Assembly (NCBI GenBank): GCA_002354635.1
Contig: DELZ01000002.1
Coordinates: 372,001 to 436,000, forward strand
Direction of reading: 5' to 3'
From: Sphingomonadales bacterium UBA2683
GTDB lineage: Bacteria > Pseudomonadota > Alphaproteobacteria > Sphingomonadales > Sphingomonadaceae
Length of the DNA stretch: 64,000 nucleotides
How positions within the stretch are numbered: position 1 is the stretch's first letter; the number at the start of each line of letters is the position of its first letter. The notes below the pieces were generated by a model that saw only the letters and a program-made list of their open reading frames with translations, did no database searches and was not told the DNA's origin. Both the position numbers and the translations under genes were made by a program. Of this stretch, positions 25,502-33,815 are shown piece by piece.

Positions 25502-26879
25502 ATGCTTCCCGATATTTCTTGACGACGCGCAGGGCGATCAGATTGAGCAGCAGGGTGACGATGAACAGCACCAGTCCCAGGGCAAAGGCAGCCAGCGTCT
25601 TGGGGCTGTCAAACTCCTGGTCGCCGGTCAGCAATTGCACGATCTGCGTCGTCACGGTCGTGACGCTGGAAAAGGGATTGGCCGTCATGTTTGCGGCAAG
25701 TCCGGCTGCCATCACCACGATCATGGTTTCGCCGATCGCCCGGCTCACCGCCAGCAACACGCCGCCGACGACGCCGGGCAAGGCGGCGGGGATCAGAACC
25801 TTCTTGATGGTTTCGCTCTGCGTTGCCCCCATCGCGAGGGATCCGTCGCGCATGGCGCTGGGCACGGCGGCGATGCTGTCATCGGCCATCGACGAGACAA
25901 AGGGGATGATCATGATACCCATGACAACGCCGGCGGCCAGGGCGGATTCCGAGGAAGCGTTGGAAATGCCGATCGAGACAGCAAAGTCGCGCAGCGCCGG
26001 TGCAACCGTCAAAGCGGCAAAATAGCCGTAAACGACGGTCGGCACCCCGGCGAGCACTTCCAGTATCGGTTTCATCCATGACCGGAATTTCGCCGGGGCA
26101 TATTGGGTGAGATAGATTGCGCTCATCAGGCCCAGCGGTATCGCCACGATCATCGCGATAATGGCACCGATAAAGACCGTGCCCCAGAATAGCGGAATTG
26201 CGCCAAATCCGGTTTCGCCCCTCGGTCCGGCCACGGCCTTCGGATTCCATTCGGTACCGAACAGGAAATCGATCGGCGACACCATCGAGAAAAAGCGGGC
26301 CGTCTCGAATACCAGCGAGAGGAAAATGCCGACGGTGGTGATGATGGCGATCAGCGATGCCAGCAACAGCAGCAGCATCGTCACCCGCTCGATCTTCGTC
26401 CGCGCCCGCAGATCGGGCTTGATTCTCAGCCAGGCATAGGCACCGCAGGCAAAAACCATGAGCAGCGCCGCGATCGCCCCGATCATCTGGTAATAGGCAA
26501 TGGCTTCGCGATAGGGTTCGACCATCGACTGGGACAGCGGGTTGAACGCGTTGACCTGGTTGCCATAGGCTATGGCCCGTGCTTCCGAGAGGATCGCGGC
26601 CCGGGCAAAGCCGTCTGTCGGCAATTGCGCGGCGGCAGGGCTGGTCAGTGCAGCGTCGGTGATCAGGGCCGGGCTGACAAAGCTCCAGACGGTCATGAAA
26701 ATGGCGGCCGGGACAATTGCCCAAAGAGCGACATACCAGCCGTGATAATTGGGCAGGGAATGCAGCACCGAGCGGGAATTGGGGCCACGGGATTGCAGGC
26801 TGGCTGCCTTCAGGCGACCAAAAAACCAGGCGACCAGGCCAAGGCCGATTACGAGAAAAAGGAGCGTCGTACTTGTCAC
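25494..26879 (-). CDS. pstC: PstC, phosphate ABC transporter permease (long form)
   Basis: 461-residue inner-membrane permease, longer than E. coli PstC (319 residues) because of two extra N-terminal membrane helices and a periplasmic loop. The BPD_transp_1 domain lies in the C-terminal half, with an EAA-like loop around SAMRDGSLAMGATQSETIKK. Partner of PstA. Confidence 0.94.
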   Translation of the reverse strand: MTSTTLLFLVIGLGLVAWFFGRLKAASLQSRGPNSRSVLHSLPNYHGWYVALWAIVPAAIFMTVWSFVSPALITDAALTSPAAAQLPTDGFARAAILSEARAIAYGNQVNAFNPLSQSMVEPYREAIAYYQMIGAIAALLMVFACGAYAWLRIKPDLRARTKIERVTMLLLLLASLIAIITTVGIFLSLVFETARFFSMVSPIDFLFGTEWNPKAVAGPRGETGFGAIPLFWGTVFIGAIIAMIVAIPLGLMSAIYLTQYAPAKFRSWMKPILEVLAGVPTVVYGYFAALTVAPALRDFAVSIGISNASSESALAAGVVMGIMIIPFVSSMADDSIAAVPSAMRDGSLAMGATQSETIKKVLIPAALPGVVGGVLLAVSRAIGETMIVVMAAGLAANMTANPFSSVTTVTTQIVQLLTGDQEFDSPKTLAAFALGLVLFIVTLLLNLIALRVVKKYREAYE

Positions 26880-26939
26880 TATATTGGGTTCCGCCCTTGT
26901 TTCAAAATCATCTGCAAAATTGCGCCTGTGTTGGCCCGG

Positions 26940-27980
26940 TCATTTCAGGTCGCTAGTCGCCAAAACGGTCATATTCTCCAAAACACCAGCCATTTTTTTG
27001 CGCACATCCTCCGGCGAGGCTATCAAGCCCTTCTTCACGAGGTAGCCGTCCTTAGTCCCCGCGTTGAGAAATTCCAGCACATATTCCTTCAGGCCCGGTA
27101 TCACGCCGATATGCTGCTTTTTCACGTAAATATAAAGAGGGCGGGCACCCGGATAATCTCCCGATGCGATGGCCTCGTAGGTCGGGTTGACACCGGAAAC
27201 CGGAATGCCGCGCACACTGTCGAGATTCTCTTCCAGAAAGCTGTACCCGAAAATGCCGACACTGTTGGGATTGGCTTTCAGCTTCTGGACGATCAGATTG
27301 TCATTCTCGCCCGCGTCGATATAGGCGCCATCTGCCCTTATCTCGTGGCAGACTGCTTCAAATTCCGCCTTGTCGCTGTCTTTCAGCGCCTTGGTGGCCG
27401 GGTCGGTGACACATCCGACTTCCATGATCAGTTCGGTCAGCGCATCACGCGTGCCGGAAGTGGATGGCGGGCCATAAACGCTGATCGCGAATTTCGGCAG
27501 CGAGGGATCGATATCCGACCAGTTTTTCGCCTTGTTTTCCTTGCCGTACGGTCGTTCGGCAATAGCGCGGTAAATCTGTACCGGGGTTAGCGAAAAGGCC
27601 GGGCCATTATTTGCCTGGGCGATAGCAATGCCGTCGATGCCGATTTGTATTTCCACAACGTCGGTGACGCCATTGGACTGGCACAATTCCAGTTCGGATG
27701 CCTTGATCCGGCGTGATGCATTTTCAATATCGGGCGTGTCCGCTCCTACGCCAGCGCAGAAAAGATTCATGCCGCCGCCGGTTCCGGTCGATTCCAGGAT
27801 CGGGGACGATTGTGCGCCGTTGATACTGAATTGTTCCGCTACTGCCTTGGCAAAGGGGAAAACGGTAGACGAGCCGACAATCCGGATCTCGCTGCGGGTT
27901 CCGCCCTGGCCGCTGGAGGCCTGATCCTGACATGCAGAAACGGCAAGGCAAGCGGTCGCAAGGAAAGCGAATTTTCTTAA
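26940..27980 (-). CDS. pstS: PstS, periplasmic phosphate-binding lipoprotein
   Basis: 346-residue phosphate-binding protein of the PstS/SphX family. Lipoprotein signal with lipobox VSAC (about residues 15-18). Phosphate-contact stretches IVGSSTVFPFAKAVAEQF, ESTGTGGGMNLFC and GPPSTSGTRDALTEL are clear. ATG 27980 has GGGGA seven bases upstream; the frame extends to 28022. A Pho box lies about 110 bases upstream, and the gap to pstC is 60 bases. Confidence 0.95.
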   Translation of the reverse strand, partial: LRKFAFLATACLAVSACQDQASSGQGGTRSEIRIVGSSTVFPFAKAVAEQFSINGAQSSPILESTGTGGGMNLFCAGVGADTPDIENASRRIKASELELCQSNGVTDVVEIQIGIDGIAIAQANNGPAFSLTPVQIYRAIAERPYGKENKAKNWSDIDPSLPKFAISVYGPPSTSGTRDALTELIMEVGCVTDPATKALKDSDKAEFEAVCHEIRADGAYIDAGENDNLIVQKLKANPNSVGIFGYSFLEENLDSVRGIPVSGVNPTYEAIASGDYPGARPLYIYVKKQHIGVIPGLKEYVLEFLNAGTKDGYLVKKGLIASPEDVRKKMAGVLENMTVLATSDLK

Positions 27981-28088
27981 CATGGAAATTTCCCCAATTG
28001 ATCTGTGGCCGGCCTCGCACAAAATCTGCCAGGGACCGCATTCACAGGTTCGTCGGGCAGGCTTCTAGGGAGGGGCGGTGTCTTGATC

Positions 28089-28117
28089 ATTACAGATATG
28101 TTACAATTATGTGACAG
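28089..28117 (-). promoter_or_regulatory. Pho box (three 7-bp units) upstream of pstS
   Basis: Reading the minus strand: CTGTCAC (28117-28111), ATAA, TTGTAAC (28106-28100), ATAT, CTGTAAT (28095-28089). These are three direct repeats matching the CTGTCAT half-site with the canonical 4-bp AT spacers, 11-bp period. It should bind PhoB dimers and activate pstSCAB-phoU-phoB under phosphate limitation. It lies in the gap between phoR and pstS. Confidence 0.88.
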
Positions 28118-28165
28118 CCAATCAGTGCACGCTGTTGCGGGAATATTTTCCGGGGTGAAACTCGT

Positions 28166-29434
28166 CTAGGCGGCATCTGCACCGTCTTGCTGGTCGCGCG
28201 AATCGCGCGCGATCGGCAACATTATGGATACGGTTGTACCAGTGCCCACTTCGCTGGTGATTTCCATGCGCCCGCCATGCCGTTCGGTGATATGTTTGAC
28301 AATGGCAAGGCCCAGGCCGGTACCGCCGATGGATTTGCTGCGCCCCTTGTCAACGCGGTAAAAACGCTCGGTCAATCTGGGAATATGCTCAGGTGCTATG
28401 CCGTCTCCCTGGTCGCTGATGGCGAGGCAAAACATCGTTCCCGACTTGTTGGGAGTCAGGCTGATCGTAACCGGAGTGCCCTTTTTTCCATATTTAAAGG
28501 CATTGCTGAGCAAATTGTTTATGACTTGCGCCAGTTGTGCACGATCGCCGTGGACCAGCGGGATATGGTCCGGAAGATTGAGCACGATATCGCTTTCTTT
28601 CTTGCCGCGGCTGTTGATGTAGAAATCCCGTGCTTCCCCGACCAGGTCGCTCAGGTCAATCCGGTCAGAGGGGAGCTCGAACTTCTCTGCTTCGATTCGC
28701 GAGAGCGACATCAGGTCCTCGACCAGACGCTGCATGCGATCGGCCTCGTCATACATTATCTTCAGGAACCGCGCGCGAGTCGCATCATCCTTGCCGGCCT
28801 TGGGGTCTTCCAGAGTCTCGAGAAACCCCTTGATAGCGGCCAATGGCGTACGCAGTTCGTGACTGGCATTGGCCACAAAATCCATGCGCATTTTTTCGGC
28901 CGCGTAGCGGCTGCTCTGATCCGACAGCTGGACCAGTTTCAGACCATCCTGCAGCGTATGGATGCGCAGTTCCCATCGCTGTTCGGTACTTCCGACTCCC
29001 ACCAGCAATATCGGTTCCCCGCTGTGCCGGGCTTCGGGGTTGGCGAGCCGGTCTGCGGCAGCGGGATGGCGAATGGCGATGCGCACGTCCTCGCCGACAA
29101 TATGATTGCCAAGAACTTTTGCCGCAGCCGGATTGGCGGCCGCGACCTTGGCATTGCGCACCAGCAATATCGGATCGGTGATCGGGTTGATGATATCCTG
29201 ATAGGCTTCCGACCGGCCCTGATATAAAATCCGCTTGCGTTGTCGCTCGAGCGCGGCAGGATCGGGCATCGGCGGTGCGGGGCGGTCCTGAAGCACCGTG
29301 AACAGCGCGATCGCGCCGCTGGCGAGCATGACGATGAACTGTTGGCCGGATTGCGCCAACTGGCTCGCAAAAAGGGCGCCGCCGAGGATAAGGGCCATGG
29401 CGACCAGCAATCGAATGGGGGAAACCGAGGTCAT
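28166..29434 (-). CDS. phoR: PhoR, phosphate-regulon sensor histidine kinase
   Basis: 422-residue membrane histidine kinase. Two N-terminal membrane helices (about 8-45) with almost no periplasmic loop, a PAS-like domain (about 75-175), HisKA with the phospho-His in ANASHELRTPLAAIKG, and HATPase_c with N box NNLLSNAFKYG and G boxes GDGIAPEHIP and GGTGLGLAIVK. The minimal periplasmic part fits PhoR sensing through PstSCAB/PhoU. First gene of the Pho locus; Pho box follows it. Confidence 0.94.
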   Translation of the reverse strand: MTSVSPIRLLVAMALILGGALFASQLAQSGQQFIVMLASGAIALFTVLQDRPAPPMPDPAALERQRKRILYQGRSEAYQDIINPITDPILLVRNAKVAAANPAAAKVLGNHIVGEDVRIAIRHPAAADRLANPEARHSGEPILLVGVGSTEQRWELRIHTLQDGLKLVQLSDQSSRYAAEKMRMDFVANASHELRTPLAAIKGFLETLEDPKAGKDDATRARFLKIMYDEADRMQRLVEDLMSLSRIEAEKFELPSDRIDLSDLVGEARDFYINSRGKKESDIVLNLPDHIPLVHGDRAQLAQVINNLLSNAFKYGKKGTPVTISLTPNKSGTMFCLAISDQGDGIAPEHIPRLTERFYRVDKGRSKSIGGTGLGLAIVKHITERHGGRMEITSEVGTGTTVSIMLPIARDSRDQQDGADAA

Positions 29435-29657
29435 CTGGCCGATTCTGACTTTATCATGGCGCCCATCTAGGCTGTGCTGTGCAAGAACGGCAATGGGAAT
29501 GTTTCGAGCCCCCTGGCCGGACGGTGCCGATATAGAGGCGTTGTTAACAATTTTCCTGTCTATGTCCCGATTATAGACGCAGATTTCTGCGGCAGACTGT
29601 TTACTCGCTTTTTGCCCGATTTCTGCTTATGTGCGGATATCTGAAGCTAGGAAAACC

Positions 29658-30089
29658 ATGGATAGAAACGCGATGACCGATCCCAGTCCATCTGAACCGA
29701 CGGGCAATGCTGGCCAGCAAAACGGAATTGTGACCCGCCGTCGGGCCTTGATGATGGGGGCGATTACGGCTTCCGCGGTGGTCAGTATCAAGCCGGCTCT
29801 GGCGCAAACCGCCGGGTCCGTTCTCAATTGCGAAATTCCGGTTCCCGACAACAGCTCCATGGGCGGGCATATTGCGGCGGACGGTACGGTTGTTGCATCC
29901 GATACGCCCGGTGCCTTCCCGCCAGCGGGTCGCAATTTTACCGGTGAGGAAGTGCGTCAGGCAATGAATGGACGGACTCTTCCAGGCACATCCTATGACC
30001 AGTCCCAGGCCTATGTAAATTATATCCGGCGACTGCAGGCCGGCCAGTCCGGTTTTACTTGCTATGCCTCCCTGCAGATGCCGCGTTGA
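29658..30089 (+). CDS. Tat-exported small protein of unknown function
   Basis: 143-residue protein with a twin-arginine signal: VTRRRALMMGAITASAVV (RRR at 27-29) ending KPALAQ near residue 50. The mature part, about 93 residues, has Gly/Ala-rich and Pro-containing stretches, two cysteines (58 and 135) and a YDQSQAYVNYIRRLQ helix-like segment; I recognise no domain. Start chosen at ATG 29658 because AGGAAAACC precedes it; ATG 29631 and 29673 are alternatives. It lies 72 bases upstream of the PqqD-like gene with no terminator between, so it may be part of that cassette and possibly its substrate. Confidence 0.75.
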   Translation: MDRNAMTDPSPSEPTGNAGQQNGIVTRRRALMMGAITASAVVSIKPALAQTAGSVLNCEIPVPDNSSMGGHIAADGTVVASDTPGAFPPAGRNFTGEEVRQAMNGRTLPGTSYDQSQAYVNYIRRLQAGQSGFTCYASLQMPR

Positions 30090-30161
30090 TATTACCCTCC
30101 AATTTTAACATTTGCCTGCTATCTAACCGGCATGTCCGAGCAGAATCGCAGGTAGACCGTC

Positions 30162-30446
30162 ATGATCCAGAAATATCGGGCCGCGCCGACAGATGATCTG
30201 ATCTGGCATGCGCTGGACAGTATGACGCTGCTCTTCCATCGACCCTCCGGAATCACCCATATGCTGGCTGACCCGGCACCTGCAATATTGGAAATCATGG
30301 CGGATGCGACCCTGTCTGCGGACGAGATTGCATCGCGTCTAGCCGCCGAATTTGACATCGATTCGGGTGGCGATACAGAAAACATCGTCCATGCCCGTTT
30401 GGCAGAGCTTTCCGGTCTGGGATTGGTCGAAAGAATTCCGGTTTGA
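30162..30446 (+). CDS. PqqD-like peptide chaperone (HPr-rel-A system type)
   Basis: 94-residue protein with a PqqD/RRE-like winged-helix fold: an N-terminal strand segment (TLLFHRPSGITHMLADPAPAILEIM) followed by helices and a C-terminal GLVERIPV strand. PqqD domains bind leader peptides of RiPP precursors and hand them to modifying enzymes. From memory, NCBI families name such proteins HPr-rel-A system PqqD family peptide chaperone when next to an HprK-like kinase, which is the case here. Its TGA overlaps the next ATG by one base. No radical SAM enzyme is adjacent. Confidence 0.8.
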   Translation: MIQKYRAAPTDDLIWHALDSMTLLFHRPSGITHMLADPAPAILEIMADATLSADEIASRLAAEFDIDSGGDTENIVHARLAELSGLGLVERIPV

Positions 30447-31315
30447 TGCGGGAAATGAATCAGATTCGGCTCGGGATCGGGCCAGCCGCTTTCCGGATCG
30501 CGTCGGCATGGCGCCAGCCGCTGGAGCAACTGTCGGGTCTCTACCAGGACTATCCCGCACCAACCGACGGAATCGTCGATTTCACGGTGCGGCTCGAACC
30601 TGAAAAGCCCTGGCGTCGCTATATCCGCCCCTCGGTCCATATCGGCGGTGATTTCTGGTTGCCCGATGCCGCGCCCTTGCCGCTTGCACAGGGTTTGCTG
30701 GCCGCCGAAATGGGTATGAACCTGCAAATGGCGCTGGGCTGGCGACGGCATTTGCTGCTCCATGCCAGCAGTGTGGAGAAGGACGGCAAGGCGCTGATCA
30801 TGACCGGTCTCTCCGGGTCCGGGAAGTCGACCCTGTCCGCCATGCTGGCCGAACGGGGCTGGCGGTTCATGGGTGACGAATTTGCCCTGCTGGATCTGGA
30901 TACCGGCAACATTCTGCCATTTCCGCGTCTGATCAGCCTGAAAAATCAGGCCATAGGGGCGATGCGGCAGGTTGCTGCGGCGGACCGCTTCGGGCCGGAA
31001 ATGAAGGGCACGCCGAAAGGCGACATCCGTCATCTTGTGCCACCAAAGCCGGCGATTGAACGGATGGACGAAAGCGCCAGCCCCGCATTGCTGCTCTTTC
31101 CCCGCTTCGGCCACGAACCGGCACTGCGCGCCATGGGCCAGTCGGAAATATTCGTGCGGCTGACCCAGGCCTCGACCAATTATGTCGCGCTGGGCAAGGC
31201 CGGCTTTCATGCGCTCACCCGTTTCGTCGATCGGGTCCCTACGAAGGCCATGGATTACCAGTCGACGGATCAGGCGGAAGAACTGATCGAAAGTCTGTGG
31301 AATCAATTACCATGA
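30446..31315 (+). CDS. HprK-related P-loop kinase (HprK-related kinase A type)
   Basis: 289-residue protein related to the C-terminal catalytic domain of HPr kinase/phosphorylase. Walker A GLSGSGKST is at about 121-129, the preceding HASS motif and following GDEFALLD (143-150) match HprK-like kinases; the N-terminal 90 residues are unrelated to HprK. It cannot serve PTS HPr control in an obvious way, as no ptsH-like gene is nearby. In lasso-peptide clusters such as paeninodin, similar kinases phosphorylate the precursor C-terminus. The start shares one base with the PqqD-like stop; the downstream gene overlaps by four. Confidence 0.85.
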   Translation: MREMNQIRLGIGPAAFRIASAWRQPLEQLSGLYQDYPAPTDGIVDFTVRLEPEKPWRRYIRPSVHIGGDFWLPDAAPLPLAQGLLAAEMGMNLQMALGWRRHLLLHASSVEKDGKALIMTGLSGSGKSTLSAMLAERGWRFMGDEFALLDLDTGNILPFPRLISLKNQAIGAMRQVAAADRFGPEMKGTPKGDIRHLVPPKPAIERMDESASPALLLFPRFGHEPALRAMGQSEIFVRLTQASTNYVALGKAGFHALTRFVDRVPTKAMDYQSTDQAEELIESLWNQLP

Positions 31316-32346
31316 TGCGGGATGCACGATCTCTGTTGCAGGCCCTGCGGGAACCGGGAAGCGTTGAAGCGCTCGGCAACGACCAATGGCCGGAGCTGAT
31401 CAGTATAGCGCGCGCGGAATCCCTCATCGGCACACTGGCGCATAGACTGAAGGATGTCACGGTCCCGGATCGGGTGCGCGCCATTCTTCAAGACGCGGCG
31501 GAGGCCCATGACCTGGCGCGACAGCAGGCCTTGTGGGAAGCCGATTGCGCGCGCCGGGCCCTGGCTGACTATCCGGGTAAAATCGTGCTGATGAAAGGCA
31601 CCGCCTATGTCGCGGCTGATCTCGCTGCAGGAGTCGGGCGCAGCATCGGCGATCTGGATATCATGGTCGCCCGGGAAGATCTGTCAGTGGTGGAGGCCGC
31701 CTTGCTCGACGCAGGATGGGAATGGGTCAAGCCTGATCCCTATGACGACCGCTATTATCGCGACTATATGCACGAGCTGCCACCGTTGATCCACCGCGAG
31801 CGCGACCGGATGATCGATGTGCATCATACGACCCTTCCGCTGACCGCTCGACCGACGCCGGATGCCCGGGCGATACTCGACAGTGCGATTGCGTTGGACA
31901 ATGGGCTGCGTGTGATGGCGCCGACCGATATGGTGCTGCATTCCATTGCCCATCTGTTCGCCGATGGCGATCTCGCCGGCGGATTGCGGAATCTGTGGGA
32001 CATTAATCTGCTGGTGCGGCAATTTGCCGAGACCGATGAGGAATTCTGGACCGATCTGAATGTCCGCGCCAAAACCCACGGACTGATCAAGGAAACGCAG
32101 AGAGCCCTGCGACTGGCAGCGCGTCTGTATGATACGCCCGTATACCGGTTTTCTGCCGGGCATACCCAGTTTTCCGACTATCTCTATGCCCGACGCTTGC
32201 TGGCGCGTGACGGCTATGGCCGGGAGACCAGAAAGTGGACGCGCTTTGCCTTTTACGTCCGCTCCCACTGGCTGCGGATGCCGCCGCTGATGCTGGCCCG
32301 GCATTTGTGGACCAAATGGCGCAAAGGCGGAAAAAGTCTAGAATGA
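31312..32346 (+). CDS. Nucleotidyltransferase family protein (NTP_transf_5-like)
   Basis: 344-residue protein of the uncharacterised nucleotidyltransferase family (PF14907-like). The catalytic pattern is GVGRSIGDLDIMV, with the DxD aspartates about residue 110, and a third acidic residue probably in the RMIDVHHTTLP stretch. The C-terminal part is helical. Members occur beside PqqD-like and HprK-like genes in RiPP and exopolysaccharide loci; target unknown. ATG 31312 overlaps the kinase TGA in an ATGA junction, so the three genes are coupled. Confidence 0.8.
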   Translation: MMRDARSLLQALREPGSVEALGNDQWPELISIARAESLIGTLAHRLKDVTVPDRVRAILQDAAEAHDLARQQALWEADCARRALADYPGKIVLMKGTAYVAADLAAGVGRSIGDLDIMVAREDLSVVEAALLDAGWEWVKPDPYDDRYYRDYMHELPPLIHRERDRMIDVHHTTLPLTARPTPDARAILDSAIALDNGLRVMAPTDMVLHSIAHLFADGDLAGGLRNLWDINLLVRQFAETDEEFWTDLNVRAKTHGLIKETQRALRLAARLYDTPVYRFSAGHTQFSDYLYARRLLARDGYGRETRKWTRFAFYVRSHWLRMPPLMLARHLWTKWRKGGKSLE

Positions 32347-32459
32347 GTCTGCTAAATATCCGCATAAACAGACTGGCTTCAGCCCCGTTTGCATGGCATT
32401 AGCCCCTGCAAATGGCCGGAACAGGGCCAGAACTGACCAACTTGCTCCGGAGTAACCCG

Positions 32460-33815
32460 ATGACCGATCGCCCGCTAGCCGCAATCATCCTGGCCGCTGG
32501 ACAGGGCACGCGAATGAAATCGGAAATGCACAAGGTGCTGCATCCGATCGCCGGCAAGCCAATGCTTCACCATCTGCTCGATACGGTCGATTCGATTGGT
32601 GTCGAGCGTACGGTCGTAGTCGTTGGCGCACGCCGGGAGCAGATCGAGGCGAGCGTCGCAGGGCGCAATGTCGCGATAGCGGTGCAAGCTGACCAGCTCG
32701 GCACCGGTCACGCGGTGGCGCAGGCGCACGACGCACTGAAGGGTTTCGCGGGGGACGTGCTGATCCTCTACGGCGACGTGCCGATGGTCAGTGCAGACAC
32801 GATGCGCGAAATGATCTTTCGCCTGAACAACGGCAGCAGCCCGCGCGCGGTGGTGCTCGGGTTTCGCCCGGATGATGCCGCCGCCTATGGCCGAATCATC
32901 GCCGACGATCAGGGCGAAATCGAGAAGATGGTCGAATACAAGGATGCCAGCGATGCCGAGCGCAGGGTAAACCTGTGCAACAGCGGCCTGATGGCAGCGC
33001 GCTCGACCGACCTGTTCATCCTGCTCGACCAGATCAGCAACGACAATGCCGCGGGCGAATATTATCTGCCGGATATCGTGATGCTGCCGGGCCAGAAAAG
33101 CGCTGTTATCGAGGTCGATGATCCGGCCGAGGTCGCCGGCGTCAACAGCCGGGCCGAACTGGCAGCGGTCGAAGGCGAATGGCAGGTCCGTCGCCGCGCA
33201 CAGGCGATGGCCGACGGCGTCAGCCTGATTGCACCGGAAACGGTCTGGTTCTCCCATGATACGAAAATCGCAGCGGACGTGATCATCGAACCCAATGTGA
33301 TTTTCGGCCCCGGTGTTTCGATCGCCGGTGGCACAACCATCTATGGCCACAGCCACATCGAGGGCGCCACCATCGGGGCCAATGCCAAGGTCGGCCCGTT
33401 CGCGCGGCTCCGTCCCGGCGCGGTGATGGAACATGGTTCCAAGGTCGGCAATTTTGTCGAGATGAAGAAAACCATTCTCGGCAAGGGCGCCAAGGCCAAC
33501 CATCTGACCTATCTCGGCGACGCGGAAATAGGGGAGGGCGCCAATATCGGTGCCGGCACCATCACCTGCAACTATGACGGTTTCTTCAAATATAAGACGG
33601 TGATCGGCAAGGGCGCCTTCATTGGTTCGAACAGCGCGCTGGTCGCGCCGGTGACCATCGGTGACGGCGCGATCGTCGGGGCAGGGGCGACGCTGACCAG
33701 GGATGTGGCGGCTGATGATCTGGCGCTGGTCCGGGCGGAGCAAACGGTGAAGCCGGGCTGGGCCGGAAAATTCCGGGACGCCATGCGCAAGAAAAAAGCC
33801 GGAGAAAAACAATGA
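32460..33815 (+). CDS. glmU: Bifunctional UDP-GlcNAc pyrophosphorylase/GlcN-1-P acetyltransferase
   Basis: 451-residue bifunctional enzyme making UDP-N-acetylglucosamine for peptidoglycan and lipid A. N-terminal Rossmann uridyltransferase domain with the GXGT(x)RM motif AAGQGTRMKSEMHKVLHP, C-terminal left-handed beta-helix acetyltransferase (from about 250) with hexapeptide repeats and GKGAKANHLTYLGD containing the catalytic His. ATG 32460 preceded by GGAG. glmS, which supplies glucosamine-6-phosphate, lies 1.3 kb downstream. Confidence 0.97.
   Translation: MTDRPLAAIILAAGQGTRMKSEMHKVLHPIAGKPMLHHLLDTVDSIGVERTVVVVGARREQIEASVAGRNVAIAVQADQLGTGHAVAQAHDALKGFAGDVLILYGDVPMVSADTMREMIFRLNNGSSPRAVVLGFRPDDAAAYGRIIADDQGEIEKMVEYKDASDAERRVNLCNSGLMAARSTDLFILLDQISNDNAAGEYYLPDIVMLPGQKSAVIEVDDPAEVAGVNSRAELAAVEGEWQVRRRAQAMADGVSLIAPETVWFSHDTKIAADVIIEPNVIFGPGVSIAGGTTIYGHSHIEGATIGANAKVGPFARLRPGAVMEHGSKVGNFVEMKKTILGKGAKANHLTYLGDAEIGEGANIGAGTITCNYDGFFKYKTVIGKGAFIGSNSALVAPVTIGDGAIVGAGATLTRDVAADDLALVRAEQTVKPGWAGKFRDAMRKKKAGEKQ

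Noticed and set aside
30132..30155. Seven-codon upstream ORF before the PqqD-like gene
   Set aside because: ATG to TAG in 24 bases with no Shine-Dalgarno and no amino acid pattern suggesting attenuation; likely chance.
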